Shown here piece by piece: positions 16,867 to 24,643 of a stretch of DNA of 57,680 nt (position 1 is the stretch's first letter; each line of letters opens with the position of its first letter). The stretch is taken from contig CAYYUK010000002.1 of the NCBI GenBank assembly GCA_964474895.1, forward strand, positions 1 through 57,680. The letters are read 5' to 3'. This stretch comes from CAYFNK01 sp964474895 (GTDB lineage: Archaea; Nanobdellota; Nanobdellia; SCGC-AAA011-G17; PNOQ01). A model generated the notes under the pieces. It was not told the origin of the DNA and did no database searches. It saw nothing but the letters and a program-made list of their open reading frames with translations. The position numbers and the translations under genes are program-made.

Positions 16867-17053
16867 TTTAGTCTTCCTTCTTCAAAATCAGAATCTATNN
16901 NNNNNNNNNNNNNNNNNNNNNNNNNNNNNNNNNNNNNNNNNNNNNNNNNNNNNNNNNNNNNNNNNNNNNNNNNNNNNNNNNNNNNNNNNNNNNNNNNNCT
17001 GGAAAATTAAAGTTACTCTAATTTAGTCTTCCTTCTTCAAAATCAGAATCTAT
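16844..17053. repeat. 55-bp identical sequence on both sides of an assembly gap
   Basis: Bases 16844-16898 and 16999-17053 are identical and abut the N run on both sides. A 55-bp match is what an unmerged k-mer overlap between neighbouring contigs produces. The two flanks probably join directly, so the duplicate pth2 tail is not biological. Confidence 0.85.
16899..16998. other. Assembly gap (100 N)
   Basis: Exactly 100 N, the usual placeholder for a scaffold join of unknown length. It lies beside a gene with an internal tandem repeat (17018-17416), which may be what interrupted assembly. Confidence 0.98.
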
Positions 17054-17416
17054 TTTGTTAATCAACTTACTTCTAGCAGGACCGCTATTCTTTAATTTAG
17101 CTTCCCTTCTTAGTCTTCCTTCTTCAAAATCAGAGTCAATAGTCCTAATCAACTTATTTCTAGCAGGACCACTATTTTTACCACTATACTCTATTTCGAC
17201 CATTATTCTGACACCTTCTAAAAGAGAATCTGCCCCATGGTATCCACGTTGCCTCAAAATATAAACTGGCTTATAATTTTTCCTGGCAACACCTAACTTT
17301 AGAATTTGCAATTTATTTTCCAAAAAACCAGGACATAAGTTTATAATAGACGCACTAGAATGAACAACCATATCAAGTTCAGTTTCTATTGAGTAATTAT
17401 CTCCATTTCCATTCAT
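17018..17416 (-). CDS. Hypothetical protein with C-terminal 29-residue tandem repeats
   Basis: 132 aa from the ATG at 17416, which has an AGGAG site; an upstream in-frame start reaching 17548 would run into the divergent 5S gene region and is not used. The N-terminal part (about 1-80) is unrecognised. Two copies of a unit start at NSGPARxKLI and contain IDSDFEEGRL (87-bp period at DNA level). It ends EEGRLN*. The adjacent gap may hide further repeat copies. The function is unknown. Confidence 0.55.
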   Translation of the reverse strand: MNGNGDNYSIETELDMVVHSSASIINLCPGFLENKLQILKLGVARKNYKPVYILRQRGYHGADSLLEGVRIMVEIEYSGKNSGPARNKLIRTIDSDFEEGRLRREAKLKNSGPARSKLINKIDSDFEEGRLN

Positions 17417-17522
17417 TTTTACTCCTACACCCCTTTGTGAGAACTTAGTCCAAAATAACGATATAAAAGACTTTTGGTCAAATATAGTAAGTTTTATAAA
17501 ACAAAGTTTTATCTCATTCTTA

Positions 17523-17635
17523 GGACGACCATAGCGGTTTGGATACACCCGGACTCATCTCGAACCCGGAAGTTAAGCAAACCTACGTTCCAGATTGTAC
17601 TGCAATTTTTTGCGGGAACTCTGGATAGTTGTCCG
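17523..17635 (+). rRNA. rrf: 5S ribosomal RNA
   Basis: About 113 nt. Ends pair as GGACGAC/GTTGTCC, and the internal segments CACCCGGACTCATCTCGAAC and CCGGAAGTTAAGC are diagnostic for 5S rRNA loops. A TATA element GTTTTATAAAAC about 28 nt upstream supports an independent promoter. The gene is about 40 kb from the 23S gene in this window, so the rRNA genes are not in one operon. Confidence 0.93.
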
Positions 17636-17655
17636 TTTTTCTATAATTTTTTTAA
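17636..17655 (+). terminator. Oligo-T terminator after 5S rRNA
   Basis: T5 directly after the 3' pairing strand, then CTATAA and T7. Consecutive T tracts like this terminate archaeal RNA polymerase without a hairpin. Confidence 0.5.
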
Positions 17656-17751
17656 ACTAAATTAAAATAAAATTAACAAAAAGTAAATAATTTAAACTAT
17701 GTAGTAGTAACAAATAGAAAAGCTTATAAATAAGAAATTATGACTGCGTGT

Positions 17752-18213
17752 ATGGCAAATTATACTAAACAAAATAAAGAAACTAAGTACACGAGGAAAT
17801 TAAGAGAATTAGTAGCTCCAGTTCTCAAATTGAATTATAAAGGGGAAGTGCATGGTTTTGATAATTTAACTCAAACTATTTTTCCATTTATTAAAGATAT
17901 GTTAATAGAAGAAGGAAGTGTTATGTGGAATTCAGATATTATTGTCCAACTGGCACCAGCAATTAGAGCAAGTCATGAATCATTCTCGGCTAACCTAGGG
18001 AGACAGCTAAAATTAATTGGTGAACAATACGGGATTTATACAGATTCTCTTAAAAATGCTTTGTCAAGATATAATGAAGAAGAACTAATATTTAGTGGAC
18101 CTGATGCAAAAAGAAAATTGGTATATGAATCTGAAAAAGGCTTAGAAAATTTTCTTAAAAAACACACAAAAATTACAGAAATTAAAACTAGAATATGTGA
18201 AATTATAGAATAA
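17752..18213 (+). CDS. Hypothetical protein, 153 aa
   Basis: No family recognised. A TATA box GCTTATAAATA is centred about 25 nt before the ATG at 17752 (start MANYTK), which is preferred over the in-frame ATG at 17740. The protein is soluble and mostly helical: a basic N-terminus, then a central segment (HGFDNLTQTIFPFIKDMLIEE and AIRASHESF) and a C-terminal helical region (ESEKGLENFLKKHT). No neighbour in operon; the downstream gene is tRNA-Gly. Confidence 0.6.
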   Translation: MANYTKQNKETKYTRKLRELVAPVLKLNYKGEVHGFDNLTQTIFPFIKDMLIEEGSVMWNSDIIVQLAPAIRASHESFSANLGRQLKLIGEQYGIYTDSLKNALSRYNEEELIFSGPDAKRKLVYESEKGLENFLKKHTKITEIKTRICEIIE

Positions 18214-18260
18214 TTTTTTATAATCTAATTTTTTATAGTTAAACTAAACAACAATCTCAA

Positions 18261-18331
18261 GCGCGAATAGTTTAGTGGTAGAATTTCGCCTTCCCAAGGC
18301 GGAGACCGGGGTTCAAGTCCCCGTTCGCGCA
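18261..18331 (+). tRNA. tRNA-Gly (CCC)
   Basis: Acceptor GCGCGAA pairs with TTCGCGC, followed by A331. The anticodon stem TCGCC/GGCGG encloses TTCCCAA, giving anticodon CCC (GGG codons). The D-arm has TAGTTTAGTGGTAGAAT and the T-arm GGGG-TTCAAGT-CCCC. CCA is not encoded. Confidence 0.95.
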
Positions 18332-18369
18332 TCCATAATTTTATAAAAAATATTCATTACATAAAAACA

Positions 18370-18831
18370 ATGGCACATAAAAATTATGAAATGGATTTAA
18401 CTGTTGAAGTATTTGTAGTAAACAATGGAAAAGTACTACTCAGAAAACATGATAAATATGGAATGTGGCTAAGCGTTGGTGGACATTTAGAACCAAATGA
18501 AGACCCAAACGAAGCAGCAATAAGGGAAGTAAAAGAAGAAGTGGGATTAGATGTAGATCTGATTTCAACCTTCGTTGTACTAGATTATGAAAAAGAAAAG
18601 TACAAGCATTTAATTCCCCCAGCATATATGAATCGGCATAGCATAAATGAAATTCATGAACATATAACAATGATATTCTTTGCAAAAACAAAGAATACTG
18701 AACTAAAACAAGGGACCAAAGAGATTAGTCCTGAACTAAAATGGTTTAACTTAAATGAATTGGAAAATCTAAATGAAGGAATTACAAGAAGCGTAAAAGA
18801 ATATGCAAAAAACGCCCTAAAGTATTGTTAA
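18370..18831 (+). CDS. Nudix hydrolase
   Basis: 153 aa with an intact Nudix box: GGHLEPNEDPNEAAIREVKEEVG matches Gx5Ex7REUxEExGU and supplies the metal-binding glutamates. The N-terminal strand (LTVEVFVVNNGKVLLRKH) is typical. It hydrolyses a nucleoside diphosphate linked to another moiety, but the substrate cannot be read from sequence. It is a single gene between tRNA-Gly and rnp4. Confidence 0.9.
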   Translation: MAHKNYEMDLTVEVFVVNNGKVLLRKHDKYGMWLSVGGHLEPNEDPNEAAIREVKEEVGLDVDLISTFVVLDYEKEKYKHLIPPAYMNRHSINEIHEHITMIFFAKTKNTELKQGTKEISPELKWFNLNELENLNEGITRSVKEYAKNALKYC

Positions 18832-18871
18832 GTTCCAAAACCTTTTTATTAACCAATTTCTAAACATAACT

Positions 18872-19162
18872 ATGGATAAAAAACAAATAGCTGCAGAAAG
18901 GATAAAAGAACTTTTCGAACAAGCAGATAAAATATTCGAAAAAAATCCAAAACTGGCAAACAAATACGTAGACATGGCAAGAAAGCTAGCTATGAAAATA
19001 AATTTAAGATTTCCAAGAGGATACAAGAGAAGATTCTGTAAACATTGTTACTCATACTTAAAACCTGGAAAAAATTTAAGAATAAGAACTAAAAACAAAA
19101 AAGTCGTCTACTACTGTCTTGAGTGTAAGAAGCATATGCGTTTCCCTTTAACGAAGAAATAA
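18872..19162 (+). CDS. rnp4: Ribonuclease P protein component 4 (Rnp4/Rpp21)
   Basis: 96 aa. An N-terminal helical part is followed by the zinc-binding region CKHCYSYLKPG ... YYCLECKKHMRFP, with the four Cys of Rpp21. It is a protein subunit of archaeal RNase P, whose RNA is also in this window (55855-56157). A TATA-like CCTTTTTATTA lies about 25 nt before the ATG. Its last 74 bp are antisense to the SprT gene. Confidence 0.93.
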   Translation: MDKKQIAAERIKELFEQADKIFEKNPKLANKYVDMARKLAMKINLRFPRGYKRRFCKHCYSYLKPGKNLRIRTKNKKVVYYCLECKKHMRFPLTKK

Positions 19163-19544
19163 CTTCAACCCAACTATTCTTAACCCAGTCTTTCTCTAAC
19201 TTAAGCAAAACACCAAAACCTCTTGCTTTCAGTTCTTTATCAACAATACCTCCTTGATGGGGATATCTAAACCGTTTCGGATAAGGGCTGTGAAATCCAT
19301 GCATGTAATGAATCAATTCATGAGCAATAGTAGTCAAAATAATATAATCTGGAACAACTTCATTTCTAAATAGACCGTTCACAACAATTTGAGTAGAACC
19401 ATCTTTCATCTTTTTAATATGTCCAAATTTGGTTTTCCAATTACCCTTAAAAACAACAGAAACCTTATTCAATTTTTCAACATCAGGCATAAGAACTTGC
19501 CAAACTTCTTCTAACTTAGCATTAAGCCACTCATCACTTCTCAT
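19089..19544 (-). CDS. SprT-like zinc metalloprotease
   Basis: 151 aa with the gluzincin-type HELIH motif (AHELIHYMHG) and a downstream basic region. The short size and lack of a C-terminal zinc finger suggest a compact SprT-like domain protein. SprT proteins act on protein-DNA crosslinks in eukaryotes, but this is not assumed here. The 3' end overlaps the convergent rnp4 gene by 74 bp, so the last 23 residues are encoded antisense to rnp4. The start at 19544 shares its base with the rpoN stop, so it belongs to the end of the ribosomal operon. Confidence 0.75.
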   Translation of the reverse strand: MRSDEWLNAKLEEVWQVLMPDVEKLNKVSVVFKGNWKTKFGHIKKMKDGSTQIVVNGLFRNEVVPDYIILTTIAHELIHYMHGFHSPYPKRFRYPHQGGIVDKELKARGFGVLLKLEKDWVKNSWVEVISSLKGNAYASYTQDSSRRLFCF

Positions 19545-19741
19545 CAGAATTTTTTATACTGGGCAATCTTTTCCAATAAATCTACATGGCCCAAAAATAA
19601 TGCCCTGCAACAATATCTTTTCAACCCCAAATCATCCATAACTTTCTTTGGATCTTCACCCTTCTCAACTCTTTCTTTGTATTCCTTCCATAAGTGGGCA
19701 ACTGGTTTTCCACAACTGAAACATCTTATTGGAATTATCAT
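19544..19741 (-). CDS. rpoN: RNA polymerase subunit N (Rpb10)
   Basis: 65 aa, universal size. The N-terminal zinc motif MIIPIRCFSCGKPVAHLW and the downstream RYCCRALFLGHVDL pair form the atypical zinc-binding site of Rpb10. It bridges subunits D and L in the assembly platform. It follows S9 in the classic L18e-L13-S9-RpoN order. Confidence 0.97.
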   Translation of the reverse strand: MIIPIRCFSCGKPVAHLWKEYKERVEKGEDPKKVMDDLGLKRYCCRALFLGHVDLLEKIAQYKKF

Positions 19742-19743
19742 TT

Positions 19744-20136
19744 TTATCTATATGATTTCTGCCTCTTTGCTCTAGCTTTTGAATCATTAGGTTTACAAAC
19801 TTCTTTTCTTCTAGTATCTGCAATCAATAAATTCCTATCATACTTAAAAAACTTTTCTTTCAATGATTTATTAGATTCAACAAGACATCTACCTATAGCT
19901 AATCTAACAGCCTCTGCTTGAGAACTCCAACCCCCACCAGAAACTTTAACAGAAATATCAAATTTCTTAACAATATCACCAGCAAGTATAAGTGGTTCCA
20001 TAACTTTCAATCTTGCAGTTATTGGAGAATAGTCCTTCAGCAAACCAGAATTAATTCTAACATTGCCTTTTCCAGCCTTCATAGTAGCTTTTGCTATTGC
20101 TGTTTTTCTCTTTCCTGAATTATGGATAACTTTCAT
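19744..20136 (-). CDS. rps9: Ribosomal protein S9 (uS9)
   Basis: 130 aa. Begins with the family's GKRKTAIAKATMKAGKG, followed by VSGGGWSSQAEAVRLAIGR, and ends in the basic KARAKRQKSYR that reaches the P-site tRNA. The start overlaps the L13 stop by 4 nt. Confidence 0.97.
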   Translation of the reverse strand: MKVIHNSGKRKTAIAKATMKAGKGNVRINSGLLKDYSPITARLKVMEPLILAGDIVKKFDISVKVSGGGWSSQAEAVRLAIGRCLVESNKSLKEKFFKYDRNLLIADTRRKEVCKPNDSKARAKRQKSYR

Positions 20137-20546
20137 TTTCTAATCAGTTTAGTTAAAGTCTCAACATCAATAAATTTTGTATTCTTACTATTAGTAACAT
20201 CAGCACTCTCAACTGTCTCAACCTTTTGGTTTTTAAATTTATCTGGAACACCAAGATAACACATTACTTTTTTATAAGCTATTCTGCCCTTTTCTTGTTT
20301 GTAAGGTAGCATGCCTCTAACAATTCTTCTAACAAATCTATCAGGCATAAAAGAAATAAAAGGTCCCTTTAAAGGATTACCCCTATCCCTTCGTTCTCTA
20401 TACTTTTTCAAAATAGATTCTTTTCTTCCGGTTAAAATAGCTTTTTCACAATTGACTATATTAATATCTTCTCCAAGCAATGCTCTCTTTGCAACATTAG
20501 TAGCAAGCCTTCCAACAATTAAATTTGTAGAGTCTATAACTGTCAT
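20133..20546 (-). CDS. rpl13: Ribosomal protein L13 (uL13)
   Basis: 137 aa from the ATG at 20546, directly after the L18e stop (TAAA-ATG); an in-frame upstream extension to 20567 lies inside L18e and is rejected. Conserved segments are DSTNLIVGRLATNVAKRALLG and VRRIVRGMLPYKQEKGR. It is coupled to S9 by a 4-nt overlap. Confidence 0.96.
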   Translation of the reverse strand: MTVIDSTNLIVGRLATNVAKRALLGEDINIVNCEKAILTGRKESILKKYRERRDRGNPLKGPFISFMPDRFVRRIVRGMLPYKQEKGRIAYKKVMCYLGVPDKFKNQKVETVESADVTNSKNTKFIDVETLTKLIRK

Positions 20547-20547
20547 T

Positions 20548-20895
20548 TTAACCAAGTATTCTAACATCTTTTCCAGTTGGATTAGATTTCAAAAGTTCTC
20601 CTATAGTTAATCTATTTTTAATTTTATCACAAGCTTTTTCAGAAAATTGTAGAGCTACAACAGTAACATCATGATCAAGATCACCATTACCCAACACTTT
20701 TCCGGGAACAATTACAACCTCGCCTTTTTTTGTGTTATCATTTATTCTTTGAACATTAACTTCTCTCCTGTTTCTTCTTGGCTTTTCTAATTCTTTAGTT
20801 ATCCTTTTCCAAAATCCAGACGTCCCTTTAGCAGAAGCGTCCTTGATTTCTTGTATCAAGTTCTTTACATTTGGATTTGTTGTTCCGGTTTTCAT
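20548..20895 (-). CDS. rpl18e: Ribosomal protein L18e (eL18)
   Basis: 115 aa. The archaeal/eukaryotic L18e family (L15-like fold) is seen in the block FWKRITKELEKPRRNRREVN and VIVPGKVLGNGDLDH near the middle. It immediately follows tRNA-Leu, with 6 bp between the tRNA 3' end and the ATG, so the tRNA and L18e share a transcript. Confidence 0.96.
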   Translation of the reverse strand: MKTGTTNPNVKNLIQEIKDASAKGTSGFWKRITKELEKPRRNRREVNVQRINDNTKKGEVVIVPGKVLGNGDLDHDVTVVALQFSEKACDKIKNRLTIGELLKSNPTGKDVRILG

Positions 20896-20901
20896 TTTTT
20901 A

Positions 20902-20985
20902 TGCGGAAGACAGGACTCGAACCTGCGTAGACACTAAGCCACTGGGACCTTAACCCAGCCCATTTGACCGCTCTGGCACTCCCGC
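20902..20985 (-). tRNA. tRNA-Leu, anticodon reads AAG
   Basis: 84 nt with the long variable arm of class II tRNAs (GTGG/CTAC stem). Acceptor GCGGGAG pairs with CTTCCGC, discriminator A. The anticodon stem CTGGG/CCCAG encloses TTAAGGT, placing AAG at 34-36 with U33. Archaea normally have GAG here; A34 is very unusual because archaea lack the inosine-forming TadA/ADAT. It is embedded between rpoD and rpl18e. Either a true G34A change or a sequence error. Confidence 0.85.
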
Positions 20986-20989
20986 ATGA

Positions 20990-21763
20990 TTACTTTTTGA
21001 CTTTCTTAGCGAGAGTTTTTATTATTGTCGGTTTAGCACCTTTCAGACCTTTACTGAACTCGTCTAACTTTATGTTAAATCTTTCAATAGAGGTTTTTAA
21101 CATATCTTCAGGACTTAATTGTCCAAAAGATTCTATATTAAATATAAATTTATCCTTCTCGTAATTAACTTCTAAAATACTATGATCAATATCTTCACAA
21201 GCTTCATACAAATGGTTGTCTAAAATACTCTGCTCATCCAATTTTCCATTCTTAATTGCTGCTTCTGGAAATTTGTTCAATCCTTTTGAAGTACTATTTA
21301 TTTTCAAAATTGGTTTATGTCTATAAAATACCGCACCCGGAGAAAACTTAATATGTTCTTTTCCAACGCCAACTTTGGTAGTTGCAACGAACTTAACATT
21401 TTGTCCTTCTAAAAGACTAACAATAGGAAGTTCTTCAATGGCAACTTTAATATTTTTATCACTAAAAACCAAATCCGAACTACAAATAGTTTTTGGACCT
21501 TTATCATCCAAACTTATATTACAACTATAATCCTTAACTTTGTAAACACCCGAATCAGTAACCAAGGGTATCAAACCCAATCTATGCGCCAAAATTTCAT
21601 CATACAATGGAGAGTCATTGCCAGAAAATTCTACTTCATCGATAGCCAAAACAGGAGTTTCGGCAATCATAAACCGTCTTAAAGTATTTGCTTCTGCTTC
21701 ATTAATATCAGAAATTTCAACTTTTAATTCATTATCCGTTTTATCAAGAACTTTAATTTCCAT
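20990..21763 (-). CDS. rpoD: RNA polymerase subunit D (Rpb3)
   Basis: 257 aa, matches archaeal RpoD (alpha/Rpb3-like), which dimerises with subunit L and nucleates polymerase assembly. The N-terminal signature EANTLRRFMIAETPVLAIDEV and DEILAHRLGLIPL are clear. The ferredoxin-like domain present in many archaea would need clustered Cys; only isolated Cys are seen, so there is no Fe-S cluster here. It ends in a Lys-rich tail. Order S13-S4-S11-RpoD is canonical. Confidence 0.97.
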   Translation of the reverse strand: MEIKVLDKTDNELKVEISDINEAEANTLRRFMIAETPVLAIDEVEFSGNDSPLYDEILAHRLGLIPLVTDSGVYKVKDYSCNISLDDKGPKTICSSDLVFSDKNIKVAIEELPIVSLLEGQNVKFVATTKVGVGKEHIKFSPGAVFYRHKPILKINSTSKGLNKFPEAAIKNGKLDEQSILDNHLYEACEDIDHSILEVNYEKDKFIFNIESFGQLSPEDMLKTSIERFNIKLDEFSKGLKGAKPTIIKTLAKKVKK

Positions 21764-21765
21764 TT

Positions 21766-22173
21766 TTAAGGTCTTCTCCCTCTTTTTCCACCCTTCTTCC
21801 TACAACCATCGTGTGGGAGAGGGGTAACTTCTTCAATATTGCCTATTTTTAGTCCATTTCTTGTCATAGCTCTTATTGCAGCTTGTGCTCCGGGACCTGC
21901 ACTTACTGGACCATTGTGGCCACCGGGTGCCCTAACTTTAACATGAACAGCGTTAATTCCTTTTTCAAGAGAACCCTCTGCAGCAGCCTTTGCAGCCATC
22001 ATAGCAATAGTTGGGCTACTTTCCAATCTATGAACCTTTGTCATCATACCACCAGAAGATTTAGCAATAGTTTCAGATCCAGTGATATCTGTAACGTGAA
22101 TAATAGTATTATTATAAGAAGCATAAATGTGGGCAATTCCCCATCTTAACTTTTGATTTCTATCTCTCATCAT
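21766..22173 (-). CDS. rps11: Ribosomal protein S11 (uS11)
   Basis: 135 aa. Contains HIYASYNNTIIHVTDITG and the conserved C-terminal HDGCRKKGGKRGRRP block. It lines the platform near the decoding-site mRNA exit. Its ATG overlaps the S4 stop. Confidence 0.97.
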   Translation of the reverse strand: MMRDRNQKLRWGIAHIYASYNNTIIHVTDITGSETIAKSSGGMMTKVHRLESSPTIAMMAAKAAAEGSLEKGINAVHVKVRAPGGHNGPVSAGPGAQAAIRAMTRNGLKIGNIEEVTPLPHDGCRKKGGKRGRRP

Positions 22174-22820
22174 TTTGCAACTTCTCCGGAGATTTCTTTA
22201 TCTTTAATCTTATCTTCTTTAACTAAGTCAGCTGCAACAGGCACGTCTTCTTTCTTAACAAGTTCAGTTTCTTTTTTTACCAAGTCTCCAGCAACAGGAG
22301 CTTCTTTTTTTTGTTCTTTCTTTTCTTCTTCTTTCATGATTGGTAACTTTGGACTTATCCTTAATTTTGATTCCTCTTCCAAACTAACTAAATAAGAAGG
22401 TACTGTTATTTTTTTACCATTAACACTAATATGACCATGAACAATAAATTGTCTTGCTTGTTTCAAAGATCTAGCTAATCTACTTTTAAATATAAGAGTG
22501 TTAAGTCTTCTTTCCATAAGATCCCTTGGTTCAAGATCAAGAACATCTTCAACTTTAGAATCTTTTTTTATTAGCCCATATTTTAGTAATTTATTCATAA
22601 GCAAATCTTTTTCCTTTTTCATTTGGCCAGAATTCTTATCAGCAATATAATTTTTTACTTGAAATTTATAGTTTTTTAATTTTGCAATAACTTTCCATAT
22701 CTCTTTCTTATTTTTAAAACCGAATTCTTTTGTATATTTTCCCTCTTCCAAAATCCTTTCAGCTTGCCATGGATGAGAAGGCGTATCGTACTTTTTCTTT
22801 TGTTTTTTTATCTGACCCAT
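22170..22820 (-). CDS. rps4: Ribosomal protein S4 (uS4) with repetitive C-terminal tail
   Basis: 216 aa. The S4 core includes LARSLKQARQFIVHGHI (the S4 RNA-binding domain) and ends about residue 165. The final 50 residues are a Lys/Glu-rich tail with a PVAxDLVKxE unit seen about twice, which archaeal S4 usually lacks or has shorter. It sits between S13 and S11, and its ATG is 2 nt from the S13 stop. Confidence 0.96.
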   Translation of the reverse strand: MGQIKKQKKKYDTPSHPWQAERILEEGKYTKEFGFKNKKEIWKVIAKLKNYKFQVKNYIADKNSGQMKKEKDLLMNKLLKYGLIKKDSKVEDVLDLEPRDLMERRLNTLIFKSRLARSLKQARQFIVHGHISVNGKKITVPSYLVSLEEESKLRISPKLPIMKEEEKKEQKKEAPVAGDLVKKETELVKKEDVPVAADLVKEDKIKDKEISGEVAK

Positions 22821-22822
22821 CT

Positions 22823-23299
22823 TTAACCTTTCTTACTCTTCTTCTTAGTCTTTACACCAAGAGATTTTCCTCCCCTGCCTTTCTTCTTTCTGAAATTAGA
22901 TTTGGTCTTTTGCCCTCTTGAAGGAAGACCAACAGAAGTTCTCAAGCCCCTTCTACTTTTTATTTTCATTAATCTCTTAAGATCAAACTCTTTTCTCAAT
23001 CTCAAATCAGAAGTTGTTAAATGTAAATCATCACCAGTATCACGATCTTTTTGTCGGTTTACCATCCAATCAGGAATACCATTCTCTATAGGATTTTTTA
23101 TAACATTTTCTATCTTCTTTACTTCATCATCGCTCAAAGAACCAGTTTTTCTGTTTCTATCAAGAGAGATTATAGAACAAACAGCGTTAATCATGGAGTG
23201 TCCAACGCCCTTTATTTTCAAAAATGATTGGCCAATTGGCTTACTTCCTTCTAGGTCTGTCGAAACAATTCTAACTATGTGTTTTAATTTTTCATCCAT
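22823..23299 (-). CDS. rps13: Ribosomal protein S13 (uS13)
   Basis: 158 aa from the ATG at 23299, which follows GAAGGA; an in-frame TTG 12 nt further upstream is less likely. Conserved S13 features include IKGVGHSMINAVC, and the C-terminal SRRGLRTSVGLPSRGQKTKSN with a basic KKSKKG end. It contacts the subunit bridge and P-site tRNA. A TATA-like element at 23323-23335 suggests its own promoter in addition to read-through from L21e. Confidence 0.96.
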   Translation of the reverse strand: MDEKLKHIVRIVSTDLEGSKPIGQSFLKIKGVGHSMINAVCSIISLDRNRKTGSLSDDEVKKIENVIKNPIENGIPDWMVNRQKDRDTGDDLHLTTSDLRLRKEFDLKRLMKIKSRRGLRTSVGLPSRGQKTKSNFRKKKGRGGKSLGVKTKKKSKKG

Positions 23300-23322
23300 T
23301 CTATCCTTCAAATGGTTTTCGA

Positions 23323-23335
23323 GTCATTTAAAAAT
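23323..23335 (-). promoter_or_regulatory. TATA-like element of the S13-S4-S11-RpoD operon
   Basis: Minus strand GATTTTTAAATGA, centred about 30 nt before the S13 ATG. The 48-bp gap after the DUF655 gene leaves room for a separate transcription start. Confidence 0.45.
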
Positions 23336-23348
23336 CTTTTTGTTATGC

Positions 23349-23903
23349 TCAAGCAGAGAAAATCTTGTGTTTATCACCATTATCTAGCTCAACAAAGATT
23401 CTTTTCATAACAACTTTCTCTGGATTAGGTATTAATTTTACCCTATTTTTTATGTCCTCAAAAGACTCAAAAAGCTTCTCACCCCTCCTTTCAACTATTT
23501 CTGCCGTATGTCTCTTTCCTATTCCTGGAAGTAATTCCATTTGATGCATCCTCGTATTTAGTGGTTCAGCCTTATTAAAGAATTCAACAAACATTTGTTC
23601 ATTATCTTTTATCAACTGTTCTATAATAACTTCAACTTCTGACTTTGCGGTTTGAGTTAGCTTTGATAAATATAACTTACCACCAATGTGGTGTATTTTA
23701 TCTCTCTTACCATCACCAATATAAACTACTTCATGGGGTTGTAAAAATTCACCCTTCTTAGGAATCAATTCCAACAACGTAAAATGTGCCTTTCCAATAG
23801 CTTGCGCTATAGAAGTCTTCTGATGCATGGGTCTCGTGTCGAATGGATCCCCGTGCGGAAGGAAGTCCAAAATAATTGCATACTCTTCTTTTGCCCTCAT
23901 CAT
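23349..23903 (-). CDS. DUF655 family RNA-binding protein (COG1491)
   Basis: 184 aa. The start MMRAKEEYAIILDFLPHGDP and the segment MHQMELLPGIGKRHTAEIVERRGEKLFESF, which is a helix-hairpin-helix with an S1/OB-like N-terminal half, match DUF655. This family is almost always found next to Rpb4 and L21e in archaea, as here. A role in RNA or DNA binding is presumed from structure. Spacing to rpoF is 11 bp. Confidence 0.92.
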   Translation of the reverse strand: MMRAKEEYAIILDFLPHGDPFDTRPMHQKTSIAQAIGKAHFTLLELIPKKGEFLQPHEVVYIGDGKRDKIHHIGGKLYLSKLTQTAKSEVEVIIEQLIKDNEQMFVEFFNKAEPLNTRMHQMELLPGIGKRHTAEIVERRGEKLFESFEDIKNRVKLIPNPEKVVMKRIFVELDNGDKHKIFSA

Positions 23904-23914
23904 TTTTTATAACC

Positions 23915-24247
23915 TTAAGCATATTTCTTCACTACTTCTAATATTTTGTTTAAGTCTTCTTCTTTTAATGTTAAATTTTCAGTTGATAATATTGTTTTTA
24001 TACTATCCAAATCATCGGGACAAACATTCATTATATGAACCATGCTCTTCTCTCTCAATCTGCTTATTCCCAAGTCTCCCAATTCCTTTCTGAAATCCTT
24101 TGGTGTTTTTTTTAGCTTAGTTACACTACCTAAATACTCTTCAACTTTTTTAGCTCTAAAGTTAAGTTCTTTATCTCTCTTCTTCATACCAACTATTTCT
24201 TCCTTAACTTCATAAGTACTAACTGGTCTTTCATTAACTATTTTCAT
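23915..24247 (-). CDS. rpoF: RNA polymerase subunit Rpb4 (RpoF)
   Basis: 110 aa, all-helical; residues 1-40 with NERPVSTYEVKEEI and the C-terminal DLDSIKTILSTENLTLKEEDL match Rpb4/RpoF. With Rpb7 (40621-41172) it forms the polymerase stalk. It is coupled to L21e (2 bp). Confidence 0.92.
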   Translation of the reverse strand: MKIVNERPVSTYEVKEEIVGMKKRDKELNFRAKKVEEYLGSVTKLKKTPKDFRKELGDLGISRLREKSMVHIMNVCPDDLDSIKTILSTENLTLKEEDLNKILEVVKKYA

Positions 24248-24249
24248 TT

Positions 24250-24537
24250 TTATGCCTTTTTCAAGTGAACGGGATGTGTAAGTATTCTTTTAATCTTGCT
24301 TCCATCTTTTATCTTTACATAATAATTACTTCCTTGCTTTCCATCAACAATACCTGCATTGCCATGGAATCTTGGAAAGTACATTCCTTTCTGATGTGAT
24401 GGTTCTGCAACTAAGTAAACCCTATCCCCATCAACAAATTTTTGGAAAAATTTTCTTATGCTAAGTTTCCCCTTTTGTCTAATGTTTTTGGACAGTTTTT
24501 TTCTTGTTTTTCTTCTAAACCCACCGACTCTTTGCAT
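24250..24537 (-). CDS. rpl21e: Ribosomal protein L21e (eL21)
   Basis: 95 aa. Typical of archaeal L21e: MQRVGGFRRKTRKKLSKNIR at the start and FHGNAGIVDGKQGSNYYVKIKDG in the SH3-like barrel. It is the first gene of the minus-strand ribosomal/polymerase cluster, with its TATA box at 24570-24582. Confidence 0.97.
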   Translation of the reverse strand: MQRVGGFRRKTRKKLSKNIRQKGKLSIRKFFQKFVDGDRVYLVAEPSHQKGMYFPRFHGNAGIVDGKQGSNYYVKIKDGSKIKRILTHPVHLKKA

Positions 24538-24569
24538 TTTAAATACCTTCAGTTTACAGAGTACTTGCC

Positions 24570-24582
24570 CTATTTATAAGCG
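24570..24582 (-). promoter_or_regulatory. TATA box of the L21e-Rpb4-DUF655 operon
   Basis: Minus strand CGCTTATAAATAG, about 39 nt before the L21e ATG, so a short leader is transcribed. Confidence 0.55.
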
Positions 24583-24643
24583 TTTTTGTTAACAAAGTTC
24601 TCAAATCAAAACTCTTAAAAACAGTTTAAATGTTAATTTTTAA

